A stretch of 64,000 nt of DNA from Ascaphus truei (GCA_036426205.1 CM071567.1:294474592-294538591); one strand, 5' to 3'; counted from the first letter of the stretch, positions 43,254-56,000 are shown. Program-made: numbers and translations. The notes: generated by a model from the sequence alone, not told the origin.

Positions 43254-43460
43254 TATACATAGTTCATACTGTACATTATTTGGAGACCTGGCAATCCACA
43301 GTTTTCAGTTGAATCATGTTGCTTTATTATTTTACCATTATTTGTCATTTCTAGTATGTATACTACAGTTTAATTCAGCGGATAAGGGAATTTTCCTGAA
43401 GTGAACTAGCTCATTCTTTTGTAAAAATAATCTCAAACAGCTCATTCTGGTACTTAAGTG

Positions 43461-43494
43461 AGTGTGTGTGTGTGGTGTGTGTGTGTGTGTGTGT
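43461..43494. repeat. (GT)n microsatellite
   Basis: GT run broken by one GG. Confidence 0.95.
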
Positions 43495-44400
43495 AGCACT
43501 TCATGAGAAAAGCTTTCGGCTCTTTTTAAAGCACAATTTAAAATAATCCAGTAATCAATGTAATCATTGATAGAGTGCTTGCAGTTACAGCAGTAATGAA
43601 ACAGTATATAGCCACGGGGTAAGATCTATAAAAGTTGTTGCTGATTAATGCAGTGCCAGGCATGCAGTGAACTGTAGATTAGCAATGTTAACTTTTCGAC
43701 TCATAAAAAAACAGACACAAGGGACTGCTTTTTTTTACAAGAAAATATTTGTACAAAACATGACAACGTTTAGCGTGTAATAATATATGACAGTGCATGC
43801 AGGAAGATCTTTAACAGGCTTAATTAAGCATCCAGAACTTATTTTGTCATCGATTGGTATCCACTCACCAGAACCAAGTCAGCTACTGTATCTTCCATTA
43901 ACAATTCATTGTCTGTACAAATAGATGAACTGTCTGTTAAACATATGTATGCTGTTAAAGAGTATTATAATTGTGAAAAAAAAAAAGAGTTAAAACTTGT
44001 TGCTACTGAAGCACGTTGGTCTTCCTGGTAATCCAAGATAATTTGACTTGAGGCCATCTCAAAGCATTCAAAATATAATAATTACACATTTTCCTGCTAA
44101 ATTCCTGAAAATTGGTAAGAGGAATTAGAACTCTGGCTTTGTTTCTGCAGCTTGGCTTCTTTTCTTGTTAATTACTTCACTACTGATGGGTCTCTGCAAT
44201 GTATCACTTTTCTTGCATTGATGTGTAATGTAATACATACAATGTAGCAACTGGCCGGCAATGATGAGTTAAAACGTAAGTAATGTAGTAAAATAGTAGT
44301 TTGAGATTGAAGTGTCCAAAGTCGTGCTCCATATTTAACCCTTTGAGTGCCAGAAGGGCCGCAACATCAGAGTACCACAGCCCCTCCGGCACACGCGGCC
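43495..44400. other. Unassigned AT-rich stretch
   Basis: No coding domain, hairpin or repeat boundary recognised. Confidence 0.4.
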
Positions 44401-46550
44401 ACACGGTACTAATATTCTACAGATTGGATTCCACAAAATGGGATCTCCCCATGAAAACCAATTATTATCTTTAGGAGGTAGCCCCTGGAGTGCCTCAGGT
44501 GGAAGAGAGGGGTATCCAAGCCACCTGTGGGGACTTGGGGCTGGTAGCTGGTAAGGGAGTCATTGGCCGCTGTGTCTTTGTTCCGAAGTATTGATTCCCA
44601 AGAGCTTAGGGTGCGAGTATTGTTAGCTTTCCTGCTTTGAAAGAAGGGGAGCAGTTGCTCTTGTAGTGCAGCTGGGCATGGCTGATCTGTTAAGGAGCTT
44701 TGTAGTGGGTGCAAATATTTGTTTGATCTGGACCCCTCTTACTCACAAATCATCTGTCCCATCCTACAGGCGCATGTTTAGTCATTTGGACCGCAGACCT
44801 GATTATCCTATGGGGGTACTTGTACTCTGAACGTCCTGCCCCTGATTGTTTCTAACTCTCTACAAGCGAACCTACTATATATAGCCTTCCCTAACCCACT
44901 CCCCAGGAAGGGTCAATACACAAAGCCTAGGAAATTAACCCTTTAGTACGAGTAGGGCTGGCCACACTCTCCCTTGGGGTATTTAAATGTTGTAAAACAC
45001 AGCACTTCTGTACATACCGTATATACAATAATAAATAAATACATGTACCATATGCAAGAATGATATAAAAATGTGTATTATAAAACATATCACATTTTTT
45101 TCAGATACTAATGATACTGTACTCACAAACATTTTATAACACACCCAGTTTTTGTTAACATAACTACTATCGCCACCCTCCCACCGTTCACAGAAGGCAA
45201 TACCAGGTTCTGATTAAAGACGGTCAGTTCTTAATATTAGTGGCTAGATATGGATTTTGCACCAGCCCACGATGACCATTTGGTAGCTGAATACTGTCGC
45301 TGTTAATATACTCAATGCAGTTTTTGTACAGATGTAGCCGAGACTAGTTAGAGGTGGGCTATTCTGTGATTTTCTGTGTTATCACTGCCATTGAGTCAAT
45401 TGAATCACTGTATTATTCTGCATTATAACGCAATATTCTGGTATAATTTATGTAAAATAAAGCTTGCTACATACGTTGCACCTGACATGCCGTAAACGTT
45501 CTACTCACTCATGCGTGAGCCCCAGAGCTACATATCCCTGGATACCCACATACTTGACAAAGGCCTGCAATGCCCAGTCCTGCCTGTAGTGTTTCACAAT
45601 GTATATAAACCACTCTAGGATGTAGGGATAATCGTACCCATATGGTTCTCAGACATGGAAACGAATGGCATGCGCTGCAAACGTTTGTTAAGTGCATTCC
45701 AACTCGGATGTTGGTTTGACTTGAGTTATCTGGCAGGGTGGTCCCCCACTCCTCTGAATCATCCTCTGTAGATGTCTCCAGCACCCCAAGAGAATCTGGA
45801 ACAGTTAGTGCTCTGGGGTCTACCTTTTTGGCAGCCACTAACACACTTACCTCCTCTCTAGCAGACACAAGGTTCTGCTTTGGTGATTGTCATGGAATTT
45901 GTTTCGACCTCAGCAATGACAACAGTACCGGTACTGGTCGAAGCCTCCAACTTATCCTCCTACAATGAACCAATCTCCTCTGGGGTATTATGGCAAGTTG
46001 CTATTGTGGCAAACGGCTCCTTTTGTGTAGCGCTGCTGTTTGACCAGGCTCTTCGCGACACAGTTTTAATTTATATGGAGTTTCACTCCTATACCCTGGC
46101 ATTGAGTGCAAGTCATTGGAGGACAATTATCTGCACCCAATCCCTCCTTGCCACCTCACTTGAGAGGCACAGTAATACCTGCCCACTGGGTGGATATTAT
46201 TCTAATCAGGGGCTTATTTCCCTAGCCCCCCTCCCACAAGACCGGCGTCTGAAAGTCTGCTTGGGACAGGAAAACCTTTGTCCCAAGGTGGGAAACACAA
46301 CACTTATCATAAAGTACCCACATCCTGCTTTCCTTTGTGCTAGCATACACAAGCAGGGTGGGGGAGCCTTTGATCAGGTGGTTTATTGTAGACCACTTGT
46401 CTCCCCCCTGAGCATTTACATACCATATGGGCTCTGGGTTTTTATACCAGACCCAAAATACAATACATTCTTTAATAACTACACATATAAAAATAATCCG
46501 TTCTGTGGGTCTGAGCGGGCTGAAATTTGCTAGGTCCTCATGCCGGAGGA
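44401..46550. other. Region with longer open frames on both strands, nature unknown
   Basis: Open frames at 44409-44714 (minus), 45509-45868 (minus) and 45880-46533 (plus, 217 codons) overlap or abut without a shared direction. The minus frame at 45509 has an acidic stretch (ETSTEDDSEEWG) and a Cys pair (CSACHSFPC). I recognise no domain in any, and no splice pattern links them. The surrounding wording (CTATATATAGCC at 44875) could be an LTR or element leader. Treat as unknown repeat rather than gene. Confidence 0.3.
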
Positions 46551-47660
46551 CCCTTGCCATAGTGGCCAAATATCAGCCTTCCACGACCCCCAGAACCGGA
46601 GATACAAAAAACAAGTTAAAATCCCCTATTAACTTTAATGCAGGATTCTCCACTATAAGCTAAAAGAAATCACAGCGTTTCACTCTCCTATTGAAATCAA
46701 ATGGCTCCGCCGCTATAGCCTTTCAATGGGGAAATCACAATTTTCACATTTGCCCACACTCTGTCTGGTTGATCGGAGAGGGCTGGAAATGGCCAAGCAG
46801 TCATGCCGGAACAGTGACTACCTGCGACCAAAATCCCAGCCCTCTGGTACTCACAGAACCGGAGATATAGGCTTATACTTTTCACACTTTCAGACTTAGC
46901 CGTTTCAAAGCCACGCGGCTTTCCTCCATTAGAATCAATATGGCGGCGCCTATATTATATAGGAAATGCATGGGCCGGCACCGCCATAGGATTCAATAGG
47001 ACTTCTGCTCCCATTAGAGTCAATGGAGCGACCCTCGTGGCGAGCGCGACCTTTTACGGGGGTCCTTAATTCTCGGACCCGGTGGTGGTCGAGTGTGGGG
47101 GTTCCTAGGGTCTAGGGGCAAAAAGTATTTTATCCCTCGGTGCCCTAGAACCTAAGTTTCCCACGCCAATTGTGATTGAACTTGACCTAATGTGATCAAT
47201 GCTCTTTTTTAGACAATGTATCCGCTTCTGCGGTCTGCGGTTTGGATGGCTGCCAACCCGTTCCTGGAGGTCGGCGTCGAGGAATCCCCATTGAAATGAA
47301 TGGCTTCATTGACTTACAATGGGGAACCACCGCTCCTCCTCTTGGGCGCCACCTGCAGGTCTTCTGATGAAAATGGGCCCAAATCGCCAGTTTCCCCATA
47401 GGATCGTATGGAGCTGCAATGGCGACCTATGGGGAGCTGCAAAATGGAGCCTGCAAAGGCGGGAAAATGGAACAAGGGGCTATAATCACTCCTTAACTAT
47501 TAACCCTTTCCATCCCGCATCTATTCCAGTGTATGTGTTGGTGCAGACACTGGAAAGGGAACAATACACATTTACAGGGGAATACACATTTGGGTGCTGA
47601 AGCAGGGTAAAAACACATTACTGGACCTCAGTCCAGTTAACCCCTTGCTTCCCAAGTGAG
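46551..47660. other. Repeat-like stretch with GAACCGGAGATA words
   Basis: AGAACCGGAGATA occurs at about 46600 and 46856, each followed within 60 bp by a short A/T block and preceded by a CATGCCGGA-type word (46541, 46803), so the segment is built of two diverged ~258-bp units. No coding domain. Confidence 0.45.
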
Positions 47661-48690
47661 AGCAGGGGGTGGCCAAATGGGGTGTACCCCTTTAATACCG
47701 GGCCAAACCCCCTCTCCCATGACAGTGACACTAAACATGTTAAACACTGTCACTTTAAGAAACAAAATAAATTATAAAAATAACACCTACTCCTGTCAGG
47801 AATCTAACTCGCATGCATATCCCTATCTGCAATGTTGGCTGGGTAAGCCAGTTGGAGGCAAACTGGGGAGAACCCCCGCTACAGTTTACAGTAGTATGTT
47901 GTATAGTGATGGGAATGTGACAGTGCTTATGGGGCAAGAAGGCTATAACAACTGAAAAGGAGAAAGAACCCCAATATATTAGCACTTTCTCACTAATCTT
48001 TGATTATAAATGTAGAATTTAAAATATTTTATTGAGACAACTATTAAAATAAAGGGCTTTAAAAAGAAGCAATGCAATGGCGCATTGGAAAACCACTAAG
48101 AGTGTAATGACCCCAGGTGAGGAATAATTCCTTGATACAGTGTTATGTAATAAAGCACTGTGCCTTGGTGTATGATACTGTACAACCATCTACCAAGGAA
48201 TTCTAAGGTACAAATTGGAGGGGTGTGAAGTCATGAACCAAGGACAAAATGCAAGGGCTGGTCTGGGTATACCAATGGTAAACGCTAACTCTGATAATCT
48301 AAAGAGCTGGTGGGTGATAGAGTAACCACCATTATATAGATGGATCTGTGTGATCCTATAATATAGAGTAGCAATGAGATAGGAGAACCAAGGTGGTACT
48401 AGTAAGCAACAGATCACCGAAGTACTGTAACTATAGCCTATTACATTCGTACAGATTAACCTAATATGGAAAAAATAACAAATGTGCGGAATAGCTTAAA
48501 ATTGTGTGAGCCTGGATCTAGGTAGCAGATCCGTGCAAACACTGAGAACCCAGAGTAGAACACAGCTGTGTTATAGTAGCAGCATTGTTGCAGTCCTGTC
48601 AGCAAGAGAGAAGCTGCAGCATAGCTACACACTGTATAAAGCAGAATACAAAGTATCCTAAGATACTTGTCCTACAGTATGACATAAAAT
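47661..48690. other. Unassigned stretch
   Basis: No recognised repeat or coding domain. Confidence 0.35.
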
Positions 48691-48905
48691 TTTAGTCCAA
48701 ATAAAAAAGGTATCACCTAATACTGAAGAACTCATTTATTCTGCACTATCGCAATTGGACTAACACGGCTATTTCCATTTAATTTTTATATATATCAAAA
48801 ACAAATAGTCAATACCGTTCTGTGGCTATTGAAATGCTTTTATTTGTGCGAGCTTTCAAGATACAATGATCTCTTCTTCTGGTGATGTTACAATTGATTC
48901 GGCCA
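48691..48905 (-). mobile_element. Repeat with decayed hammerhead-like box
   Basis: On the minus strand CCAGAAGAAGAGATCATTGT, ATCTTGAAAGCTCGCAC and AATAAAAGCATTTC follow each other (48890-48835), and farther on TAGCCGTGTTAGTCC and AGGTGATACC. AGAT/ATCT can pair as a stem II between a CAGAAGA box and GAAA, as in other vertebrate repeats with CTGAAGAAG...CGAAAGC. It is too altered to be active. Length and borders are uncertain. Confidence 0.45.
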
Positions 48906-49680
48906 AAAAATACACACACACATACTGTACGCGCACACACACGAACATCTCTTACAAACATTCAGGGACCATTTAACACCCCAGGTCATAAATCGCATAC
49001 TGCACAGGGTGAGGGGCAGACTTCACCCACAGATGCTTTGTTTCAAGAAAGTTTTTGGCTGAATCAATTGGAAACACCGCCCGAAGAAGAGATCATCGCA
49101 TAAATGGTACTGACTATCTGTTTTTGATTATTAAACTCTGCTAACACGGTACAGGTACCTCTACACATAGACACACACACATATATACACGCTTGATTTC
49201 TGTCTTGTCTTAAGTGCGTTACTTTATCCTACATTTTAATATAAACGTTTTTGCACTATCCTTGCCTCTCCTCTCTTTTACATACATTGGAAGTATCCTG
49301 TTACATCTGGATTGTATCACCAACCAAGGGATGTAGCAAGAGTACTATCATGTCTACTTTGATCTTGTAACATGTGAGTGGGATACCTCCTATTTTTTCA
49401 GTTTTTCTGAGTTTTTTTTATCCATCCGCATTATATAGTGGTTTTTATTTTTACTTCCCCTGGTAGTTTTGCGCTCTGTTTTCTACCATCATTTTACGAA
49501 ACCATTTTTAATAACTTTATAATCATACAAGTATTCCTCAATAATTATTATTAATAAACTTTGAAATATCTTCCTCACTAGTAATATCAAGCTTTCATCC
49601 CATTAATTTCCGTTAGGTGATTTAGCTTCTTTAGTAAAGGTGCAGTCGCAGATGGCGAATTTATTTTTAAAGTTTAAAAA
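48906..49680. other. CA-rich then unassigned stretch
   Basis: CACACA words at 48912-48950 and 49168-49190; otherwise no features. CCGAAGAAGAGATCATCGCA at 49081 echoes the box at 48880. Confidence 0.35.
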
Positions 49681-50040
49681 AAATAATAATAATTTATACA
49701 GATTGAAGCAGGGGTCTCCGGAGTTGAACCCGTTCATTTCTGTTCCGGGGACCCCCTCCTTCCGATGATACTTACCTCTGAACTAGGTGCCGTTAGCTGA
49801 TCCAGTTCAGCAAGCAGGTCTTTTCATGTTTGAAGCTCCTGCATCACATGGGCCAATAGGAAGCCACACCAATGATGTCATGGCTTCCTATTTTCCCACA
49901 GACTAGGAAATATCTGAACAGTGGCCATTACTAGTTACCTGGTTGCTGAGGAAAGCAGCTACTGGAACCTAATTCATAGGTAAGCATCTCCGGAAGCAGG
50001 GGTCCTCAGAGCTGAAATGAATGGGGGTCAGCTGTAAGAC
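49681..50040. repeat. Diverged copy of the GGGGTCTCCGGAG repeat
   Basis: GCAGGGGTCTCCGGAGTTGAACC at about 49706, GTTCCGGGGACCCCC at about 49742 and, at 49990, CTCCGGAAGCAGGGGTCCTC, give an outer inverted pair like that at 36195. The inside (GGCCAATAGGAAGCCA...TGGCTTCCTATT) is a second inverted pair, also seen at 63940-63990. Confidence 0.65.
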
Positions 50041-50079
50041 CACACATGCATATACTATCTATGACTTACTTATATTCTA

Positions 50080-50260
50080 ATATTATCTATATATAATATG
50101 ATAATTTATATTATATAGTAGTATATTGTATATATAGTATATCTACATCTACATTATATATATTATATCATATATATACTATAATAGACATATACTCAGT
50201 TAAATTACTAAATTAAGCAGTGATAACAGACTTCGGCTGTATATATATGATCTAATATAC

Positions 50261-50300
<40 letters not shown>

Positions 50301-50359
50301 TCTCAGCTCTGACCCCTATTTTTTCATTGACTATACATATATATATATCAAGAATATAA

Positions 50360-50395
<36 letters not shown>

Positions 50396-50434
50396 ATATA
50401 TATATATATAATATTATATATAGTCAATGAAAAA
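50080..50434. repeat. AT microsatellite region flanked by 16-bp inverted sequence
   Basis: Irregular TATA runs (50085-50420). TTTTTCATTGACTATA at 50320-50335 is exactly inverted at 50419-50434 around a pure (TA)n core. Confidence 0.85.
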
Positions 50435-50497
50435 GTATGTTTGCACTCACGGTTTCTCCAAATGAAGGCAGATGCTCGTCCCATATAGAAACATGTA

Positions 50498-50717
50498 AGG
50501 GTAACCAGGGAAATCCAGGTAACAAACGAGACAGCACACCGCAATATGATGAAGTAAAATAAAGTGGATTAGCAACACAAGGGCAGCCAACGTTTCGTTT
50601 CGGTCTTCAGAGTGGGACCTTCAGGGCACTGCCACCCTGTGTTGTAATACACTTTATTTTACTTCATCATATTGCGGTGTGCTGTCTCTTTGTTACCTGG
50701 ATTTCCCTGGTTACCCT
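50498..50717. mobile_element. Foldback element F, ~68-bp arms
   Basis: AGGGTAACCAGGGAAATCCA at 50498 and its inverse ending at 50717 are the outer ends of arms 50498-50566 and 50650-50717 (one or two differences). The 83-bp turn contains CCAACGTTTCGTTTCGGTC, on the minus strand CTGAAGACCGAAACG, a shortened relative of the hammerhead-like box. AATAAAGTG is at the inner arm end. Flanks run into microsatellite, so no target duplication can be read. Confidence 0.75.
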
Positions 50718-50749
50718 GTGTGTGTATATATATATATATATTATATAAA

Positions 50750-52295
50750 ACAAATTTAAACACCCCAAAATCCACCCCCTGGGACTACCTCTTTAAAAAA
50801 GACATCTTGAGGTATTGATCCGGATAGAATCATTCAATGTTAAGCATACTGGTCTAGCTACAGTATGACTAAAGAACTCTTTGATAAATGCCACTAGAGC
50901 TAGCGATAAGTCATGCCTTCATCGTTACTGCCTGCCTTGCTCTTAAAGTACTTTCATTTCAACCCGTTACCTGGTATTATTAATATCATCAATACCAAAG
51001 CATACAATACATGCAACTTAAAACATAATGAAACATTATGTAATAAGATTCCTTTTCTGAGAAGCTTACACTTGAAAAGGAATGGTAGAGTGATGACACA
51101 ATAATAGGTGGGTGTGCAAGGCCACTCAGCAAGTTATTAACCTCAAACTTGTCCATACTGAAGGGTGCTGGGTAGCCTCTCACAATGGTTTACATGTGTT
51201 CTTTTTTATAATGATAACCAAAATGCTGAAATTGCATATTGAAAGACCTCTGTATTTTATGAAAATATGTAATCTCAGTTTATCCCAATAAACTGTTCTT
51301 AGCCATGCAAACTCTGTTGCTCTAAAAATTTAAGGTATTTGTTTGACCTAAATAACACTGTTTTTGAAAAAAAAATATTTTGAATGAGTTCATGCAGTAT
51401 TCTGATCACTTCTCCAAATATTCTCTCACATGAATAATTGTTCATATTTCAATTTTTTTTTGTTAGGACTAGGTCAAGTCAGTTCCTTCCTCATTTGGTC
51501 CATATCATTGTCTTTGAGAACATCCAAAAACCTATTTTTAGCTGCAATGCTAATTCCACTAATCCTGTCAATGCCAATGTACTTGAAATAGCCCATAAAA
51601 AAATCTGGGCCTAGGTTTGTTGTATTTCACATTTGCATAAACAGTTTGTCTTTCTGTGTCTCACAAATACTGGTTTGATTATAGAATATTCCTACAAATT
51701 TCATTCCATTCACAAATATCTTCCCTTGTAATAGCTTTTAAATCTGATTTTACATATACTGTAAACATATACTAGCACCTCTTCTATTTGCACAAACTCT
51801 ACAAAATAATGTATAAGCCTCTAAATTAACTACCCAGCCATGTGTTTCATTCCACTGTGTTTCAATAATGCCTATCCTGTAACATTGCTCATTTCTGGCT
51901 GTCTATTCAAGTTCTTCCAATTTATTTGTCAGGCTTCTTGCAAATTGCAAGCATTCATTTAAGGTTGTTGATACTGAGAAACTGCTTTTGTGCCAGAGAA
52001 CATTTTCGTCTCCATCATTTGAATGGAGCCGAACTATTCTACAGCAGTAGGAAGCAAACTCATAGCATATTGAATTGGCACCTTGTAATTCTGTATGATT
52101 AACTCCTTATTCCTGATTTTGTGTCCACATTAGATTTGATAGTATTACTAGTACTTCATATATTTGTTACCCTACTTGCTGCGCTCCCTTCCTACAACTC
52201 CATCCATATAACTACCCACATGTTATTATTTAGTCCATCATGCGCAATATATTTTGCTGGTATCTTTCTTAGGGGGGAATTCACTAAGCTACAGT
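50750..52295. other. Unassigned AT-rich stretch
   Basis: Nothing coding and no repeat border recognised. Confidence 0.4.
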
Positions 52296-52478
52296 ATGAT
52301 AATGGGTAACAACAAAAAACAAAGAAGCCCAAAGCTACATCCAATATGACAAAAATATACAGTAAAATACCTATATATCTCTTGAAAAGGGGTGATTTAG
52401 TTAAACCCTTTGGCCAAAGCATTTTAAGCCTGCAAGCCACATCAAGGCATGACCGAGTTTCCAGGTCCTAACACTAAC
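52296..52478 (-). repeat. R200 repeat, copy 1 (inverted)
   Basis: Shares AAATGCTTTGGCCAAAGGGT, GAGATATATAGGTATTT and TTGGATGTAGCTTTGGGC (all minus strand) with the copies at 53840 and 54318. Confidence 0.85.
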
Positions 52479-53672
52479 TGATTAAAATTCTTATTTACCT
52501 CTGTAGCCCTGCTTCCTATCGAATGCAGGCCACTACCATGTGCTATATAACCTGTAGGCTCACAAGGCCTAAGCCTCTGCCACGGAGAGCCTGGGGTGTT
52601 CACAATATCTATGTCTTGGTGCAGCACCTCCACCTGCGATAGCTTCCGCCCTAGGGGAAGTGGGTCTTCGCAGGAACTTACATACATGAACACACACACG
52701 CACAGCAATACCGTAACCAAGATGTTTTACTTATGCAATCAATAACGTAATCACAGGTGCCCCTCTCTGGAGGAGACACTACTACCAGCGTCTTTGGAAC
52801 GCTCACTCTCCCTCTCCCGCCACCGGGTGATCCCACCCCATGTCCAGCTCCCCCTTTGGAGTATGTCCCCCACCCCCCTTTCAAGTGAGTCAGTGGATGT
52901 ATAGATGTGTGACTGCGCAGCCACCGTGTCCCGGAGTGAGAATGGTACCGTTGGTGCACTTGACGTTTTACCTGCCGGGTACTCCTGTATCCGGTTCTGC
53001 AACTATCTTCACAAAGGATCGGCGAGGGCGTAGATGACGTCACCCGTATCCGTCCGGGGCGATCCCACCCGGACACGCTGCGGCTTAGTGGCGGGGCCTG
53101 GTCCCAGGCCTCCCGCGGATATAGAACTGTCCTGATATGACTCGTAGCACAGTAAGAGGATCCAGAACCTGACTATGGCCAGTCCCTAGCTCAGCTGCAC
53201 TCTACTAGGGCTCAGGGTCTAACTGGGCCTGGGGCATACGGCCTAGGTAGGGGCGGCAGCCTCCCTACACCGGAGCTCCTTCTCCTTCCTCCGTCAGCTA
53301 GCTCTGAACACTCGTGCGCCCCTCCACTTCCTTTTCCTCCCTCCTCCCGTACCTGATTGGTTCCTATGTATCACGGGGGAAACGCGGGGGCTGCTGGGAC
53401 CCTAGTCCCCTACTCCCCTAGCTCTCCTCCTTCGCGGGCTTTTGGTTCCCGCCTTGCGCATGAGCAACCTCCAGCCGGACCAACTCTTCGCTGGCGCCAA
53501 CCTATCATGGCGGCTCCGTACTGCGCGGTACCTCCGTTAAAGGAGCGTTCCCTAGATGCACCTCCCCTTCATCCAATTGGAGAACAACGGGGTCCCGGCT
53601 ACACCTCTATAATTAGAGCAAGAATGATTACTTTGGATATGTCCCAACCAGCTGCAGGAAAGACCTACTTAC
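52479..53672. other. GC-rich stretch, no gene recognised
   Basis: CpG-containing sequence with overlapping open frames on both strands (52678-53076 minus, 53357-53752 plus), none with a known domain. TGGCGGGGCC and TCCCGCGGATATAGAAC at about 53090-53130 look promoter- or LTR-like. I cannot assign it. Confidence 0.35.
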
Positions 53673-53822
53673 TTGGAAAGTTGGGAGGGGCAAGCTTAAA
53701 CCCTGGGAGGTTGGGGCCACTAACCTCCAAAACAGCTGAGACCATCTGGTAAAAGTTAATAAACACACAGGTTAGTGGCCCCTCCCTCCCAGGGTTTAAA
53801 CTTGCCCCTCCCCACTTTCCAA
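53673..53822. mobile_element. Short palindromic MITE with TTGGAAAGTTGGGAGGGG ends
   Basis: The 150-bp unit starts TTGGAAAGTTGGGAGGGGCA and ends with the inverse, TGCCCCTCCCCACTTTCCAA; CCTGGGAGG and CCTCCCAGG lie inside. A single arm recurs at about 54181-54232. Confidence 0.85.
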
Positions 53823-53837
53823 TAAGAAAGAATTTTA

Positions 53838-54044
53838 ACCAGTTAGTGTTAGTACCTGCAAATTTGTTCATGCCTTGATGTGGCTTGCAGGATTAAAATG
53901 CTTTGGCCAAAGGGTTTAACTAAATTACCCTTTTGCAAGAGATATATAGGTATTTCACTGTATATTTTTTTCATATTGGATGTAGCTTTGGGCTTCTTTG
54001 TTTTTTGTTGTATACATTTAGCCTTGCCCAGTAGCACTCCAATT

Positions 54045-54047
<3 letters not shown>
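53838..54047 (+). repeat. R200 repeat, copy 2
   Basis: Runs from TAGTGTTAGTACCTGCAAAT to CCAGTAGCACTCCAATTGAC, directly before the CA array. About 90% similar by eye to copy 3. Confidence 0.85.
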
Positions 54048-54097
<50 letters not shown>

Positions 54098-54117
54098 CCA
54101 ACACAACACACACACAC

Positions 54118-54161
<44 letters not shown>
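54043..54161. repeat. (CA)n microsatellite, interrupted
   Basis: CACA runs with two AACCAACACAAC-type interruptions. The Cys/Val and Thr/His frames it opens are artefacts. Confidence 0.95.
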
Positions 54162-54163
<2 letters not shown>

Positions 54164-54180
54164 TATATATATGTTTTGGT

Positions 54181-54232
54181 GGTTAGAGTCCCCTCCTCCC
54201 AGGGTTTAAGCTCGCCCCTCCCCACTTTCCAA
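54181..54232. repeat. Single arm of the TTGGAAAGTTGGGAGGGG MITE
   Basis: CCTCCCAGGGTTTAAGCTCG then CCCCTCCCCACTTTCCAA, matching the right arm of 53673-53822. Confidence 0.8.
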
Positions 54233-54317
54233 GTAAGCAGGTGTTTCATGCAGCTGATTGGGACAGATCCAATGCGATTATTCTTCCTCTAATTATTCAG
54301 GTAAATAACAATTATAA

Positions 54318-54530
54318 TCAGTTAGTGTTAGGACCTGCAAATTTGGTCATGCCTTGAGGTGGCTTCCAGGCTTAAAATGCTTTGGCAAAGGGTTTAACTA
54401 AATGCCCCTTTTTCAAGAGATATATAGGTATTTCACTGTATATTTTTGTCATATTGGATGTAGCTTTGGGCTTCTTTTTTGTTGTTGTATACATTTAGCC
54501 ATGCCCAGTAGCACTCCAATTGACACTTAT
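54318..54530 (+). repeat. R200 repeat, copy 3
   Basis: Same blocks as copy 2, ending CACTCCAATTGACACTTAT, with no CA expansion at its end. Confidence 0.85.
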
Positions 54531-54840
54531 ATACATTTTATTTATATATATAATGTGGTAATTTTGGGGGTTTCTTGGAGCTTGCTGGGTTATCTGTGTG
54601 TGTATGATAAAGGATACTAGAACTCAATCTGCATTACTGCCATTGAACTCAATGATAATATCGATCAAGTTCCAATATCCAGTATTGGACATTCATAAAT
54701 CCCCTCACATGTCTAATCACCTTCTCCCTCAGCTACTGTAAGCAGCTCCCGCCTTGCCGAGGTGCAATCCACCTCTTCTATAATGATAGTTCCTGTCAGA
54801 ACAAGATTCCTAGCACTCTATGAACCAAGAACTCTCTTAA

Positions 54841-55189
54841 CAATAACTAGAGATGAGCGGATTTGGATCCGCCTCAGATCGGTCGGTTTCTTTGGTCCGT
54901 GGATTTCCGCGGATCAGTCTCATAAAGGCACATCCGCAGTTTTTTAATTCTTTCTTTTATTTTAGAGAGCCATACGAAATCCATGCCCTGATCTCTCTCT
55001 CTCTCTCTCTCTCTCTATTTAACAATCCGGTTACGGATTGTGGAATTCGCGAACCGGATTCTTAAAAATCCGGATTTTTTTAGTACACAATCCGCAGACA
55101 ATTTTGATAGGAGGACGGATTTGATCTAAACAATTCGGGAAATTACAGGAAATTGATTTATACTGGTTCACCCATCTCTACCAATAACT
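54841..55189. mobile_element. MITE with AGAGATGAGCGG / CCCATCTCT ends and 8-bp target duplication
   Basis: CAATAACT is present at 54841-54848 and 55182-55189. The element between (54849-55181) starts AGAGATGAGCGGATTTGG and ends TTCACCCATCTCTAC; GGATCCG and AATCCG words in both orientations fill it, with a CT microsatellite at 54991-55017. An 8-bp duplication fits hAT-type transposases. Confidence 0.65.
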
Positions 55190-56000
55190 TTACCATGCAT
55201 TAAACTTCCTAAGCTCTAACTATCTTCTGCATGATATCTCTGAAAACACAACTTTAGGGTTCTTTATTTTCCACTTTCAGCTTCAATCCTTTAAATCTTT
55301 TTGTAGGACACTCTACTTACATCTAACTTGTGCTCCAGTGATCCCAAGTCTGCACTGCTGTACCGATATTTTCATCTAATATGGCAAATATAATAGCATA
55401 AACCATCTTACAAGTGACCTCTCTCTCTCTTCTCTCTACTCCCCTTGCATACTGTCACCCAGCTTTCTACATGAACTCCTAGTTCCACTCTCTGCATCCC
55501 TTGCCCCAGTCAGCTCCTCTCAAGATTGTCAGTGCCAGTGTCACCAGTTGGGAATCCAAAGTAGTCATCGTCTCACATTACCCAAGGAGGTAGGCTCCCC
55601 AGAATTGCTGCTTCAATATTGCTTGCAGTCCATGAGAAAAGAGGAGCACTCCGTTCTATTGGAAACCTTGTGCACACTACAGGCAATTGTATAAACCAAA
55701 ACCTCTGCAAAGGGGAAGAGATAATACAATACAATACGTGTATGTGATATCGTAGGAATATCTAAACTTTTGTCCTCTAAGTGAATCTAATTTCTTTATG
55801 TTTAAACCTCTGTTTGTTTGAACTATTTCCCGTATGAACTTCCTACCTAATCTAAATGCATGTCACTCAAATACGTTCTGGTTTAAACAGTGTATGCAAA
55901 CTAAGGGTTGATTTCTGAATAATATAATGTCACAGTGTTTGAAATGTGGGCCTGGTAAGACAAAGGAATATAAATATACAATAATCTGCTTATACTGTAA
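55190..56000. other. Unassigned stretch
   Basis: No recognised feature. Confidence 0.4.

Noticed and set aside
45880..46533. 217-codon open frame as a host gene
   Set aside because: No recognised domain, no splice context and no composition change; kept only as unknown.
53849..54249. Cys/Val-rich and Thr/His-rich open frames
   Set aside because: They are translations of the CA microsatellite.
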